Positions 31,709 through 43,991 of a stretch of 64,000 nt of DNA are shown here, one piece after another. The translations under genes and the position numbers were made by a program. Source of the DNA: Nectonema munidae (lineage: Eukaryota; Nematomorpha; Nectonematoida; Nectonematidae); assembly GCA_030549495.1 (NCBI GenBank), contig JAUIRK010000035.1, forward strand, positions 186,001 through 250,000. The letters are read 5' to 3'. Below the pieces are notes generated by a model. The model was given only the letters and a program-made list of their open reading frames with translations. It did not search any database and was not told the DNA's origin. Each line of letters begins with the position of its first letter. Position 1 is the first letter of the stretch.

Positions 31709-32689
31709 TTCTTATAATACTTTCTTCAATCATGTTGACTATGAAATATTTATTTAAAAAAACAAAACGTGTTATAAAATCTTTTGAAGATTAGTATGAG
31801 CGAAGGGAACAACCTGAAAATTAATTGAAAAGAGTGATTAAAAGAAATAATTTTAAAAGAGAAGGATGTATCTTGACTAAATGGAAGATCTACCATGATC
31901 TAAGAAATTAGGAAGTCGTGTAATGATCTAATATTGGGTGCTTCAAAAAAGATTTTGACCGAGAAAAAGAATTAAAAATGAAAAATCTTTAAATCTATAG
32001 CTTAATATCTAGGATTACAATTATCATTTAACGAAGATGGGTAGGAAATCTGAAAATTTAGAATAAGTCAAAGTTATCAGAAATGGCACAAATGCCAAAA
32101 TGTGAGGATTTAGTCACTATCAAATATTTTTTAATTTAAATCGAATGTGTCCATCTTTTGGCTTTTGCGTGAAAGAGAGAGTCTTTAGATGAAGGGGGAA
32201 ACTTTTTGTAATTGAACAATGAAGATCACGAATGATCCATTAGATAAAAACCTTTGAACTTGGATTGGTTGGCAAATTTTCGGGCTGAATATTTCTTCAT
32301 ATCACCTGATAATAAAATACACGATACTGATAAAAAAAAGCCTAAGATCATCAAGAAGATTCTTTAATCAGAATGCTTTGAGAGATAAAAAAAATCTGTT
32401 CAAAATAAATCCTTAAAAAAGTTTTTTCAAACACACATTGAAGAAAATAAATTTCTAATGAAGAAGAGGTACAAAGAAAGGATGATCATAGAATGAATAG
32501 CAAAATTACATTCTGTATAAAGTATAGAAGAAATGACTTATAGAGACTACCAGGCAATAACGTATTTGTAGCCAAAATGATGATGGTTTTATCGAGATAG
32601 CTAATTTACGGACAAATGGAATATTTTAAGTGAATTAAACACCAAAATTTGGTTTATATAAATAAAGAAAATATTTAGCAGAAAATTAC
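31709..32689. other. Spacer between satellite arrays
   Basis: No gene or repeat that I can support. Confidence 0.4.
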
Positions 32690-33040
32690 TGTACGATTTT
32701 CATAAAAAATAAACATCACCACTGATTTCAGCTTACTTGAAAATGTGTATATAATTATTTAAATAAAAAGTTCTTTTTGAAATTGAGCAGTCATATATAA
32801 ATCAATTTTTTGACAGGTTTGATTGATTTTGATAAAAAAAATAGGCATGACGACTAAATTCAGCTTACTTGAAAATGGGTATATATGTGTAAAAAACTTT
32901 ATAAAATTATTTAAATAAAACATTCTTATTGAGAATGGTTGTCATATATCAATCAATTTTGTGACAAATTTGATCGATTTTGATTTAAAAAAATGGACAA
33001 GACCAATGAATTCAACATACTTGAAAATGGATATATGTTA
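32690..33040. repeat. Satellite array 2, left part
   Basis: Two to three monomers of about 150 bp, marked by cttgaaaatgggtatatatg near 32735, 32871 and 33022. The right part continues at 35114. Confidence 0.8.
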
Positions 33041-33438
33041 CAGTAAAATTGTGAAATTAGGGATCTCGTGAAATCCTAAACATTTTAGGTTTTTCAGGAA
33101 ATTACTGTTTCACTTAGGAACTTCATGAATTCCCTAAAATTTGTGGGAATTTCGTAAAATTACTGAAATGAATACTATTAAATTACACAACTTTACTGTT
33201 TAAATTCAGAAATATTGTGAAAAAACCAACAAAAAAATAAAATTTCCAATTGTAATTTGTTTCTACACAAATAATTTTGAATGTGCAGACCTATTTTCCA
33301 TACTGTGTATTGTTTTTATGCTTTTCAATTATAAATTTTTTTTGTCGGTTTGTGTCTATTAAAGTTGAAGTAAAGGTATTTAGCAAGTACATAGTCAGTG
33401 AAAAATTTTAAAATTGCATATAGCACCTTCATTTAAAG

Positions 33439-34737
33439 CAGTGGTTCCCAACCTTTTTTATCCCGTTCCTCCTTTTTCAGTCACTTTTTTACCTTTGGAC
33501 CCCTACAACTGAATAGTTTGAGCCAACAAATTTAATCAAAGATTTTTATGCAAAAAATGATTGTAGTCATCTTATTAAATCTTATGCTTATTCATATGAA
33601 ATCAGAGAAATCGTAAAGCCTGACATAAAATGTGAATAAAATTTTTTTCCAATTAAAATATAAATTTTTCAAAAATATTGTAACTAATAAAAAGGATATA
33701 TAAACATTCAAAATATGAAACTTTAAAAAATGGAAGAAAATATTTATTTAAAAAAGCTCTAAATATATATATTTATATTGATTTGCAAAATAGAAGTACA
33801 GTAAAACCTCGTTATCTCGAATTTGAAGGGACCAAACAAAAACTTCGAGATATCCAGGTGTTCGAGATATCCAAAATATCAAGAAAAACTATTATCAAGT
33901 TTATTTTTTGAAAAATAAGTATCGACCGGTATGTTTTTTGTCTGCTTGTTAGATCTAAAGTTACTCTGCTAAAATAAACAGATCCTGATATCTTTTTAAA
34001 GTGCATTTTATTTAAATCAACGTCAGTAAGTCGGACTCAAAGAGACAGAAAGTCCAATAAATGGTAGATGATTTGATGAAGGCATAAAAAACTATGGAAA
34101 TCCATGATCATCACACATCGTATGCCTAGTTTTACATCACTTCTCTAAGGATCTTTGATGATGTTGACATATTACTTTCATTAAGATTTTCATTACAAAC
34201 TTATTTTATTGAAGAAAAAATATGGCAACAATTGTTGCATAAATAAATTTTAAACACTGAAATTTACTGGAGAGAAGAGGGAGAGGAGCAAAATGCGTTT
34301 TTGTCCCCTAGGAAAACATTAGGTGGAGGGGAGAGGGAAAGGGTCCCTGATGTATTGCTGCAATATTGCTAGAACATTTATTTTTTATTATTTGGTGTTT
34401 TGTTGTAAATGATTATTTACGTATGTAAAAAGTTCGAGATAAACATAGTAAATTTGATGCTTGTATCAATTAAATATTTCGAGATATCCGGGTTATTCAA
34501 GATATCAGAGTTCGAGATATCCAAACTTATTTACATTTGTATAGGGAAAAAAGTTCGTTCCATAAAAGAACTTCGAGATAACCGATACTTCGAGATATCA
34601 CATGTTCGAGATATCGAAGTTTCACTGTATATTAAAGGAGATTAAGCATAAGTAGTTTGAAGTAGAATTTCCATGGACCCCTTGAAATTCTTCCATGGAC
34701 CCCTAGGGGTCCATGGACCCTCGGTTGGGAACCACTG
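33439..34737. mobile_element. hAT MITE nested in the TA element
   Basis: Ends CAGTGGTTCCCAACC and its perfect 15-bp inverse. Target copies ATTTAAAG (33431-33438) and CTTTAAAG (34738-34745) agree at 7 of 8. Near the right end TCCATGGACCCC repeats. Net length without its own insert is about 470 bp. Its termini match the hAT at 23361-25273. Confidence 0.9.
33799..34627. mobile_element. pogo/Tigger MITE nested in the hAT MITE
   Basis: TA at 33797-33798 and 34628-34629. Ends CAGTAAAACCTCGTTATCTC and, reverse complemented, CAGTGAAACTTCGATATCTC. Many copies of TTCGAGATATC line both ends, in both orientations. No transposase frame. Confidence 0.9.
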
Positions 34738-35113
34738 CTTTAAAGTGTGTAGTGTTATACTTCTTATTAACTTAAAGTGTTAATTGAAGTTATTTGTTCT
34801 ATTTATACCGAATCCTTGTTAAACAGGATGTATTTCTTGACCTCAAGGGGTTTTGGTTTAGAGAGTTTCCATTGTATAAGTGAGATAACGTAGTTAGAGA
34901 TGTGAATATAATAATTTTATTGAAATACACAATAAAGTGACAGAAATACACAACAGAAGGTTTCATGAAGCAACGGAAGCTTTATTTCGGTGACTTCACG
35001 AAATTTCTAGAAATTTTAGAAAATTCATGAAGTTCATAAGTTAAACAGTAATTCAACGAAAAACCTAAAATTTTAGGAATTTTCTCGAAATCCCTAATTT
35101 CACAATCTTAATG

Positions 35114-36140
35114 TAATATATATATGTGTAAAAAACCTTATATAAAGTTCCTTTTTGAGATGAGCTATCATATAAATATGTATCAATTTTTTGACAGATT
35201 AAATTTATTTTCATGAAAAAATGGACATTATCACTAAATTTAGCACACTTAAAAATGGGTATATATGTGTAAAAAACTTTATATAATTATTTAAATAAAA
35301 AAAATTTTTTTGAGATGAGTTGTCATATATAAATTCATTTTTTGACAGCTTTGATTGATTTTCATAAAATATGAATATCACCAGTGAATTGAGCATGCTT
35401 GAAAATGAGTATATAGTATAAAAAACTTTACATAATTATTTTAATAAAAAGTTCATTTTTGAGATGAGCTGTCAAATATAAATAAATTTTTTGATAGGTT
35501 TGATTGATTTTCATTAAAAATGAATATCACTACTGAATTCAGCATACATGAAAATGGGTATATGTGTGTAAAAAACGTTATATAATTATTCAGATAAAAA
35601 GTATCTTTTTAAAATGAGCTGTCATATGTAAATCAATTTTTTAACAGGTTTGATTGATTTTCATAAAAATGAATATCACTACTGAATTCAACATATTTGA
35701 AAATGGGTATATGTGTGTAAAAAACTTTATATAATTATTTAGATAAAAAGTTTATTTTTGAAAAGGGCAGTCACATATATCACTTTTTTACAGGTTTGAT
35801 TGATTGTCATAAAAAATGAATATCACCATTGAATTCCGCATATTTGAAAATGGGTATATATATGTAAAAAACTTTATATAATTATTTGAATAAAAAGTAC
35901 CTTTTTGAGATGAACTGTCAAATATAAATCAATTTTTTGAAAGATTTGATTGATTTGATAAAAAAAATAAGCATGCCTACTAAATTCAGATTATTTGAAA
36001 TGGGGATATATGGGTAAAAGCTTTATATAATTATTTAAATAAAAAGTTTTTTTTGAGAATATCAATTTTTTTAACAGGTTTGATTGATTCTGTTTAAAAA
36101 AATCGACATCACCACAGAATACAGCATAGTTAAAATATAT
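35114..36140. repeat. Satellite array 2, right part, about seven monomers of about 149 bp
   Basis: The monomer runs tttgattgattttcataaaa, then atcaccactgaattcagcat, gaaaatgggtatatatgtgt and gagatgagctgtcatatata. The marker gaaaatgggtata falls near 35252, 35401, 35551, 35700, 35847 and 35997, a step of about 149 bp. Confidence 0.9.
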
Positions 36141-36749
36141 ACATCACATTGAAAATATTCATAAAAACTTATGTAAAAGAGGGGGCACTTAACAGCGCGA
36201 ACAATTGAGTGGAGAAATTTAGTTTAGCACTAATAGGGTTACGGCTTTGCTTTTGCATGAAACCAATAAAAAAATACTAGTCCATCCGAAGAAGTCATAT
36301 TACAATATATACCTTTTTAGATATCTTTGAATACAACCATTACCAAAAGTTAAATTTCTGTGGTGGTTGGAGTAAGAACAATAATAAATTTATTGATAAA
36401 ACCCATGTATAAATGATATAGATTCATAAGATCCGCTAAGATATTTATTGTTGAATACAATTAACAATCAGAAGAATTTGTATCAATGCTCTTACCACTG
36501 CTAAATCCATATTGTCTAAAATGTGAGTATTTGTATTACACAAACTTTATAGCGCTGAATTGATTTCAAATCATTATTTTTTGCTTAAAAGTTCAAAATT
36601 AATGTCAAAGAAAAATATGTTCCTTTTAATGTTTTTAATGTTCCTTATATGAACATAATTTAAAAATACAAACAAATAATATATTTTAATTAAATCAAAA
36701 TTTTTATAATATTATAAAAATATAATCAACGATAAAAATTAGAATCATT
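36141..36749. other. Spacer
   Basis: AT-rich with no recognised feature. Confidence 0.4.
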
Positions 36750-37400
36750 CGAAATTTTTTTGAATCTTGCTTTTGCGTTTATTTTGTGAGTTTCATCACG
36801 TTGTAATGTCCAACAGTAGTCACCCATCGATATTAGGAGTAAATCAAGCCTTATTCCTACTTTCCATTATAGCAATATTTTGATGAAATCTTTCTCCATT
36901 TTCGTCACTAACGTCAAAATTACGCGTAAAGAACCCCAAATATGGTGAAAAAAAATGAAGTTTTAAAGACATCCTTGTTCCCAAAGCACGATAGATTTAA
37001 ATCATTGCTTCAAACTTTTCTTTATCGATGCTTGCACGAGAGTTTCCAAAAAAAATTTTTTCACATCGACAAATGATTTACATGCGATTGTCTCCAAAGG
37101 ACTTAGTAATTTTGCAAATTCACCATGACGGACTAGCATACGGATCTGAAACTCCTGCTTTTAACTTAAACTCAAATATTAACGTACCGAATTTAGTGCA
37201 TAAATACTGAAATCCAATAACTTCTTGATAAATTTAAAAATTTTAACTAAAAAAAATCTATATTTTTAATATAAATATCTAATAAATATACTAATATTAT
37301 TTGTAAAACTGGTCTCAAAATAATTTATTTTCAGATATTCGGCACATCTAATCTTTATTCAGCACATTTTAGTCATACCCACTTATTCAACTTAATGAGC
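36750..37400 (-). pseudogene. Fragment of a repeated arthropod protein, mobile-element associated
   Basis: On the minus strand one frame reads LYRALGTRMSLKLHFFSPYL, then NFDVSDENGERFHQNIAIME near 36870-36920. This matches a motif (mslk.HflhsHldff, dehGERFHqDi..me.ry) that I know from many uncharacterised, multi-copy arthropod proteins that appear to spread with transposons. Upstream, CEKIFFGNSRASIDKEKFEAM fits the FLGN..a..y....e.ml segment of the same proteins. Several stops and frame shifts are present. The parent family is not assigned. Confidence 0.55.
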
Positions 37401-38118
37401 GTAAAATAAACTTTCTCTAAAAATTTTATGTTCAAATGAATATTATAACCCCTTGCTAAATTTTTTGAATTCCTTGTAAATACAATTGCTTGTGCTGAGA
37501 TATAAATTGTTTAGCATTTGTTTTAGTCGTGATCGACACAGAAAGAGCTTCATTGTGAAAATCTGAATTTTGATCTCAGAACTTATGTTCCTGAATCTTG
37601 ACTTTTTAGTCTTCTCAGGATTTGCGGGGAATTTACGCGCAAAATTATTATTTCCTGGGAATCAACTATGTTATAATCTTGCTTCAAAAATTGGAGCTAG
37701 AAGAAATTTGAGTAAAAAAGGAATAAAAATTTTATTGCGAGTACAAAGTATCTAAATAAAGGAGTAGGAATCCGAAAGATCTTAAATTTAATGTTTATAC
37801 TTTATAGGACTAAAAGTTAGAGTAGAGGTTATTATTAAGAAATTCTATTATATGAAGAAATTGGCATTTTTGATTATGGCAAAAGATTAATTCCAATTAA
37901 AGATAATTTTTAGAAATATATATTTTTTGATCGAAACAATATTAATAAAAATAAATGCTATGGAAGTTTCTTTAATAATACTGATTTCTTATGAATGAAA
38001 GAAAGTTCTAAAAAATGTAGAAAACCTTTATTAGATTAGTGTTGGTCTAACAAATTGTCAAAAATTTGTGCGGGATCACCGGAAACCCGGAAAGAAACAC
38101 TACACATAACCAGAGAGT
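37401..38118. other. Spacer
   Basis: A 61-codon plus frame at 37570-37755 has no recognisable domain. CAGAGAGT at 38111-38118 is the left target copy of the next element. Confidence 0.35.
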
Positions 38119-39067
38119 CAGTGCCGTAGCGAGAAGGGGAGCCGGGGGAACCGTGCCCCCCCCCCCCCCCCCCCCCCAACTTCCTCTTGTGCCCCCCGAC
38201 TTCCTATTATTTTCTTTTTTTTTTTAGATTGCCTGAATCATCGGTTTCATCCTGTTGTGATTAATGCTTCGAATTCTGTATATGAAGTTTCAAGATGCAT
38301 TACTGTGTGTAAGCTCATTTACAATTTTATGAGAAAGCCTAATGTTGAGAAAATATAAGATGGAGGGAAAATTCAAAGGATTATGGATCACGAACGCGGT
38401 ATCGAAGCTCAAAGTCTTTCGATGCTAATACAGAAAAAACTGTTCATAACATATAACATAGTTTATTAAGCAAAAAGAAGGTTGTTCAAACCTACGAAAA
38501 TTGCATCTAAAAATAATAACTTCAAATAATGAGATATTCGAGTTCTTATAAGACGAAATATCACAAGTGTAAAGAGATGACTCAAATGGAAGTCTAATCT
38601 ATTTTTAAATATATTTAATGTTGGTGCATCGACCATATTTTATGGTGAAAACAGTTCATATTTTGTTGAATCTCGTGTTCAAGGTCCTTAAAATTTTAAT
38701 TCCTATTAACACTTATGCACAGTTACTTTAAAATACTCAAATACTCATGATATCATTTTTAAAAATTTAACTTCTATGATGCACGAGAGAAAAAAAACTT
38801 GATTCTATCATATTTAGATTCATATACAAAAAATATTGATAATGAATTGGTCAAGAAATTTTCTAACAAAACAAGAAGAATTCAACTTTTTTGAGAGAGA
38901 ATGTAGTTTTTCCAAAATGAGATAATTTTTTTTTTCTATAAATAATTGTTTTATTTATTCATTACTTATTTTTAAAAGCATTAAATTGTCCAATTTTAAA
39001 TCAAAATATTCAGGCCCCCTCAACTTCACCTTGTGCTCTCAACTTCCGATTTCTGGCTACAGCCCTG
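38119..39067. mobile_element. Non-autonomous hAT element with C22 run
   Basis: Ends CAGTGCCGTAGCGAGAA and, reverse complemented, CAGGGCTGTAGCCAGAA. Target copies CAGAGAGT and CAGAGAGG (39068-39075) agree at 7 of 8. C22 lies at 38156-38177, followed by a direct repeat of acttcct. No transposase recognised. Confidence 0.85.
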
Positions 39068-39794
39068 CAGAGAGGTCTTTAATGAGACAAGATGTATTTG
39101 TGATCGTTTCCCATTCTATCTATAAAGGAAGCGAAAGTGTTGTGGATTTTGATTATGAGTGAAGATCCTTTGTGAATGAATGTTGATTAAGATTGACAAT
39201 GGTTGACTATCAAGGGGATAGTGATTGGTGTATTGGAAAAGTTAATTCTATAAGTAATCATTTTTGAGGGTTATAAGTGTAGTGAAGGAAAAAAATTTGT
39301 TAGTAGATCTTCATAGAAAAAGAATATGGAAGGATTCTCTCAGTCTGTCAAGCTCAAAATATAAAAAATCTTTCTTTTGTTTGTCTCTATAAAGAAAGGC
39401 CATCAAACATGGATTAGAGATGTGCATATGAAGCCTTTAAAAATTTAGTGGGTGTAAAACTGAATTTTACAATCAAAATTTTCAGGCATATTTATTTATA
39501 GGAAAAATAAATTTTAAAATAGGTCAAAAAGGGAAAAAATTTATTAATGCAATATGTTTCGAAACGACAACGTTCCTTTTTCAAACATTAAAGAAAATAT
39601 GAACAAACACTAACCTTTTTCATGCCACTCATAAAATATAAGTAAATTTTTTTTATTTTATTTTATATAAAAAGGATAGAATTCACTCATGAATTTTTTT
39701 TCTAGAAATTAGTTTGATTTTATACGAGTGTTCCCATGTGGGAGCACTGTAAGGATTAGTGCAAAATAGTGCAAAATGCAAAATAAAAAAAAGT

Positions 39795-41400
39795 TCATTT
39801 TTTATGATATAAATCAAAACACTTAGAGCCTTTATCAGCATGAAGACGCATTTGGCACTTAGAACACATTATACGTGTATTTTTTAAACAAACTTTACAT
39901 CTTCCTTGGGTAGTAGAAACTTTAGTGTGATCGATGTCATCAAATCGTATATCTGGTGGTAAGTCTACTTTTTCCCCATTTTTATTTTTAGGATGTTTCG
40001 TATTTAGTAAGCATAAAGTAATGCTTCTTCTAAATTCTAAGTGAGACCATTTTTCTTTAGAGTGCAACTTGCAATAAAACAACCAAGCAGAAACTATTGA
40101 TACATTCAATGAATGTACAAACAAAGGCCAGTACCATTTTTTTCCACGAATCATTGACCTATATGAGGATAAAAGTCGATCAAAAAGGTCTACTCCTCCC
40201 ATACCTAAATTATACATTTTAATTAGGTTGGGTGTTTTTATAGTAACGCTTCCTTGTTTTTTAATTCTTCTGAATGATGTACCAAGAGGACTATGTCCTA
40301 TAAAGTTGCTACCAATTAAAACTTCAGAATTATCATTCCATTTACAAAAATAATCATCGCCATCACAACAATAATCAAATTCTCCACGTAATTTTAATTT
40401 TTGAGACATAATAAGCTCGCATGCATCTGTTTTTTCTTACTGTTCCAATTGCTTTAGCATTTTGAGTTTTCAATTCCTTTAAAAGTTGATAACTTGTAAA
40501 CAAATTATCGAAGTAAAAGACATGGCTTTCTATATTAGATAAAACTTTTACCTTTTCAATTATTTCATTTACAACAGTTGCTCCAACACCCTCTTTTCTT
40601 TTTTCATTGTTTTTTTCGCAATATATTTTCAGAAAATATGGATAGACGTAGGAACCGCAGAGACACTAAATCTTGTAACCAAATCGAATAGGCTTTCCTT
40701 TGATAAACATTTTTGAACTGTCTTCCAAAATTTGGTACCATACTTTCGTCGATGCTCAAATTTGAGTGAAAAATTCCAAATTGAATTAAAGATTTATTTA
40801 AATCATCGAATAATGTTCTCACTTTAGACATTTTCTCATTCGGGTCTAAATTCCTGTTATCATTGAAGTGTAAATTTTGTTTTATTTTTAAAATTTTATT
40901 TCTACTCATTGTTTGAGATATTAATTGAACTCCCAAGTCTGGTTGATTAGACCAATAATCTTGCTCACTTGGAAGTATATGATACCCGGATAGCAATACA
41001 ATACCCAAAAAATTAAGAATATCTTGTTCGGTAGGCTGAAGAGAAGAATCATTATTATCACGCATTGCAAATACTTTTGTTTGATAAGTTATATTTTCAA
41101 CTATTTATTTTGTAAAAAACAAATTTCAATGTTGAAAAGGAGTTTTGTCTTGATATAAACGGCAAAAATCGTTGACATCTTCAGAAAAAGTATTCAATAA
41201 AGAACCTTGAAAACATTTTGTTTTTTCCATTTAACAGATGGGAATTTAGATTTCTTTTTACTTAGTTTCGTGACTTCATTAGCGTATGAATCATCAGAAA
41301 AAACTTCAAGTTTACCTGCTGATTCAAATAAGCTAATATCTTCCAAATTTGCGTTAATATTTTCAGATTCGCTATCACAATCTGAATTTGGAAGAAAAAT
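39795..41400 (-). pseudogene. Broken piggyBac transposase
   Basis: Minus-strand frames in order. 41390-41180: an acidic N-terminus with DCDSESENINANLEDISLFE. 41065-40604: QPTEQDILNFLGIVLLSGYH, the YW pair, then LSIDESMVPNFGRQF with the first catalytic Asp. 40600-40415: HVFYFDNLFTSYQLLKELK, covering the second Asp. 40409-39795, intact: YNLGMGGVDLFDRLLSSYRS with the third Asp, RGKKWYWPLFVHSLNVSIVS, and a Cys/His cluster at the C-terminus (CKVCLKNTRIMCSKCQMRLH). At least two frame shifts break it, near 40640 and 40410, and the N-terminal join is also damaged. Confidence 0.85.
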
Positions 41401-41787
41401 TTTTTACTAAAGTAAAAGTTCTAAAATTAGAGCAAAAAGAGTTTAAAATATAATAAAATTTAAAAATATAAATTTTTTTTTATTTGTATAAAGACTGCCA
41501 GTGTTCCCATATGGGAACATAAATTTTAAGTTTTAATTTTTAGCAAATTTTTTTTTGGAAATTTTTTTTTATATACACTCAATATTCTTATATATACATA
41601 TAATACATTATAAAAAAATATTTAAAAAAATTATAATAGCTTTTTTTTGTTTAAAATTGACTTACAAAGTAAGGGTTAAAGGTAAAATTTAAGTAAGTGT
41701 ACTTTGTAAGTAAAATAAATCAAAATTTGACCCATTCTCATAGAAAAATAAAAAAATGAAATTTAATAAATGAAGTTTATTTTTATA

Positions 41788-43991
41788 CAGTGGACTCTCC
41801 CAAAACAGGACTCTTTCCGGACCGAAAAAATTTTCCGATATTTCGAAATTCCGGTTTCTCGAAACGGCCATTTTTTTATACTAAAAACTTATTCTATAAA
41901 GAAAGCCTATAACACTCTTTTAAGGTTTTCTACAAACTAAAGTCTAAGTTATAAAATTTTATAAATAAAAAAAACATTTATTTTTTTATTAGCCATTGAT
42001 CTAAATTTATTTGTTTTAAATTTTTTTTCCCATTAAAATTTCTCTCTCAATTTCTTCCGTACGGTTTTGAAGTTTTTCATTCAGCTTTTCGTAGTTAGAG
42101 GCTTTTATTAAACAGCATTTTTTGATCTGATTTATCATAGATACCATTTCCTTAAAAGTCAAATTCTGATCATCATCATCTTTTTAATCATCTTCTTCCT
42201 CAACCGCAACTTCAAAATTTTCTTCTTCCTTACTCGATTGATTTTTAGAGTAGATTTCAATTAAAGCATTCTCCCAATCATTTCCAACTTCTTCCACTTG
42301 AACTAGCTCATCTGTTTTTTTTATAATTATCGAAAGCTGCGAGATCATTCACTTAACTGACCAAATCCTTCAAATACTCTTCATCTTTATCTTCAAATTC
42401 TCCTTCATTATCATCACTAAGTGTTTTTATATCAAATCCACATCTTTTAAAGCACTTGGAAATCCTACTATCAGTCGTTTCTTTCCATGTTTGGGAAGAC
42501 CAATTTACAGCGTCTAGAACACTAATTTGTTTGACGATATCGCTCCCTGTATTCACATCATCAATTTTAGAAAGCACACTGCGTAACAATTTCACCCTAT
42601 ACTTGTTCTTGGAAACTTTAATTATGCCTTGATCCAACGGTTATAATACGGATGTTGTATTTGCCGAAAGAAAAGCAAGCTTCACGTGGCTTTTTTAAAA
42701 GTGAACGTGTGAAGAGGCATTATCAAGAAATAATAAAATTTTTCGTTTTTGAAATCTCATTTTGGAGTTAAGTTCATCAAGATATTCCTCAAATAAGGAA
42801 CCAGTCATCCACACTTTCCTGTTGAATTTCCATGTAACCGGCAAACGCTCCGTGTCAATCGATTTAAAACATCTTGGCTTTTGAGCTCGCCCAATTATCA
42901 AGGGTTTTAACTAAATTATAAAAAACAAATTTGATTTAAAATTAGTAAAAAATATTCAAAAAAATTTTTTTTACCTTTTCTCCAATCATGCTACAAGTCA
43001 ACATTATTGTTATTCTCTCCTTAGAAAACTTGATTCCTTTGACATCATCATTTTTGAAGGACAAAGTTTTGTCCGGCAAAGCTCGAAAAAATAAACTAGA
43101 CTCATCACAATTAAAAATATTTTCCTGCTTATACCCTTAGCATAAGTGATGAATACTCTTTTTCCAATCATTAACTTCCATATTTACATCTCCCCTTTCT
43201 CGACAAACTGTAAATTACTTTATATCGTGTTTTTTTTTCATTTGCTAAGCCAACCTTCTCAAGCTTTAAAGTTTTCAATATCCATTTTTTCAGCGAATTG
43301 TTCGGCCTTAGCTCTTATTATGGGTCCAGAAACAGGAATATTCTTGTCGCGTGCAGTTTTGAACCAGCTAAGCTTAATTCATCAATATCAGTAAACTTTG
43401 TTTTAATCACTCTAAATTTTGATGCACATGATGCTTTGCTTTGAATTTTATATTTATCCCTAGCCTTCAAAATATCGTAGATGGTTGACTTGCCTAAAGA
43501 GTATTTTATTGTTGCCTCGGCAACGCTCAACCCTTTTTCAACATCATTTATCAAACTTATTTTTGAATTTAAGTCAAGCTCATTTCTTTTTCTTTTAGGC
43601 ATTTTGTTTTTTTAAACCAATGAAGAAAAGGTGCACAAAAATTCAATTAATTTATCTACAAATAAAAAAACGTTCAAATATAATGCGAATTTTTCAAGTT
43701 TAAGATAAAGTAAATTACCATTTTAGTTTTATGAAACGTAAAAAGTATAAAAATAATAATGGACTCTTAAAAAAGCAAGAAATATCATGAATTTAAGCGC
43801 AAATTCCGGTTTAAAGAACAATATTTTGTCTGTTCGGACTAAATTTTTTTTCCGGTTTCCAGAATTTCGAATTCCGGTTTATTTTAGTTGGCATAACGTA
43901 TTAAGTATAGGCAAATTTCGGGACCAAAAAAATATTTCGGTTTTTCATAAATTCCGGTTTTTGGAGAGTCCGGTTTTAGGAGAGTTTACTG
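41788..43991 (-). mobile_element. Tigger/pogo transposon, 2.2 kb, nested in the piggyBac block
   Basis: TA at 41786-41787 and 43992-43993. Ends CAGTGGACTCTCCCAAAAC and, reverse complemented, CAGTAAACTCTCCTAAAAC. Subterminal repeats of AATTCCGGTTT and TTTCGG occur on both sides. It encodes a pogo-type transposase on the minus strand. Confidence 0.9.
42353..43602 (-). pseudogene. Tigger/jerky-like transposase with DDD residues still readable
   Basis: From the ATG at 43602 the minus strand gives a CENP-B type HTH: MPKRKRNELDLNSKISLIND, then KSTIYDILKARDKYK. Next, in other frames, ALEGWLSKWKK (second DNA-binding domain), then FNCDESSLFFRALPDKT near 43115 with the first Asp. 42901-42695 gives LIIGRAQKPRCFK and KILLFLDNASSH with the second Asp. 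Near 42637, PLDQGIIKVSKNKYRVKLLR has the third. An acidic tail ends at 42353. At least three frame changes are needed to follow it, yet all three catalytic aspartates survive, so it is not very old. Confidence 0.85.

Larger units (their letters stand above)
33041..35113. mobile_element. TA-flanked MITE with long inverted ends, interrupted
   Basis: TA lies at 33039-33040 and 35114-35115. Ends CAGTAAAATTGTGAAATTAG and, reverse complemented, CATTAAGATTGTGAAATTAG stay alignable for 75 bp or more. A Tc1/mariner-like origin is inferred from the TA target. No transposase. Without its insert it is about 770 bp. Confidence 0.8.

Noticed and set aside
30370-36140. Satellite repeats as LTRs of a retroelement
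   Set aside because: They are head-to-tail monomers of about 150 bp with no internal coding, primer-binding site or polypurine tract.
38156-38177. C and G runs as telomeric or assembly gap marks
   Set aside because: They are single-base runs at fixed places inside bounded hAT elements, not telomere repeats; only 4786-5071 looks suspicious.
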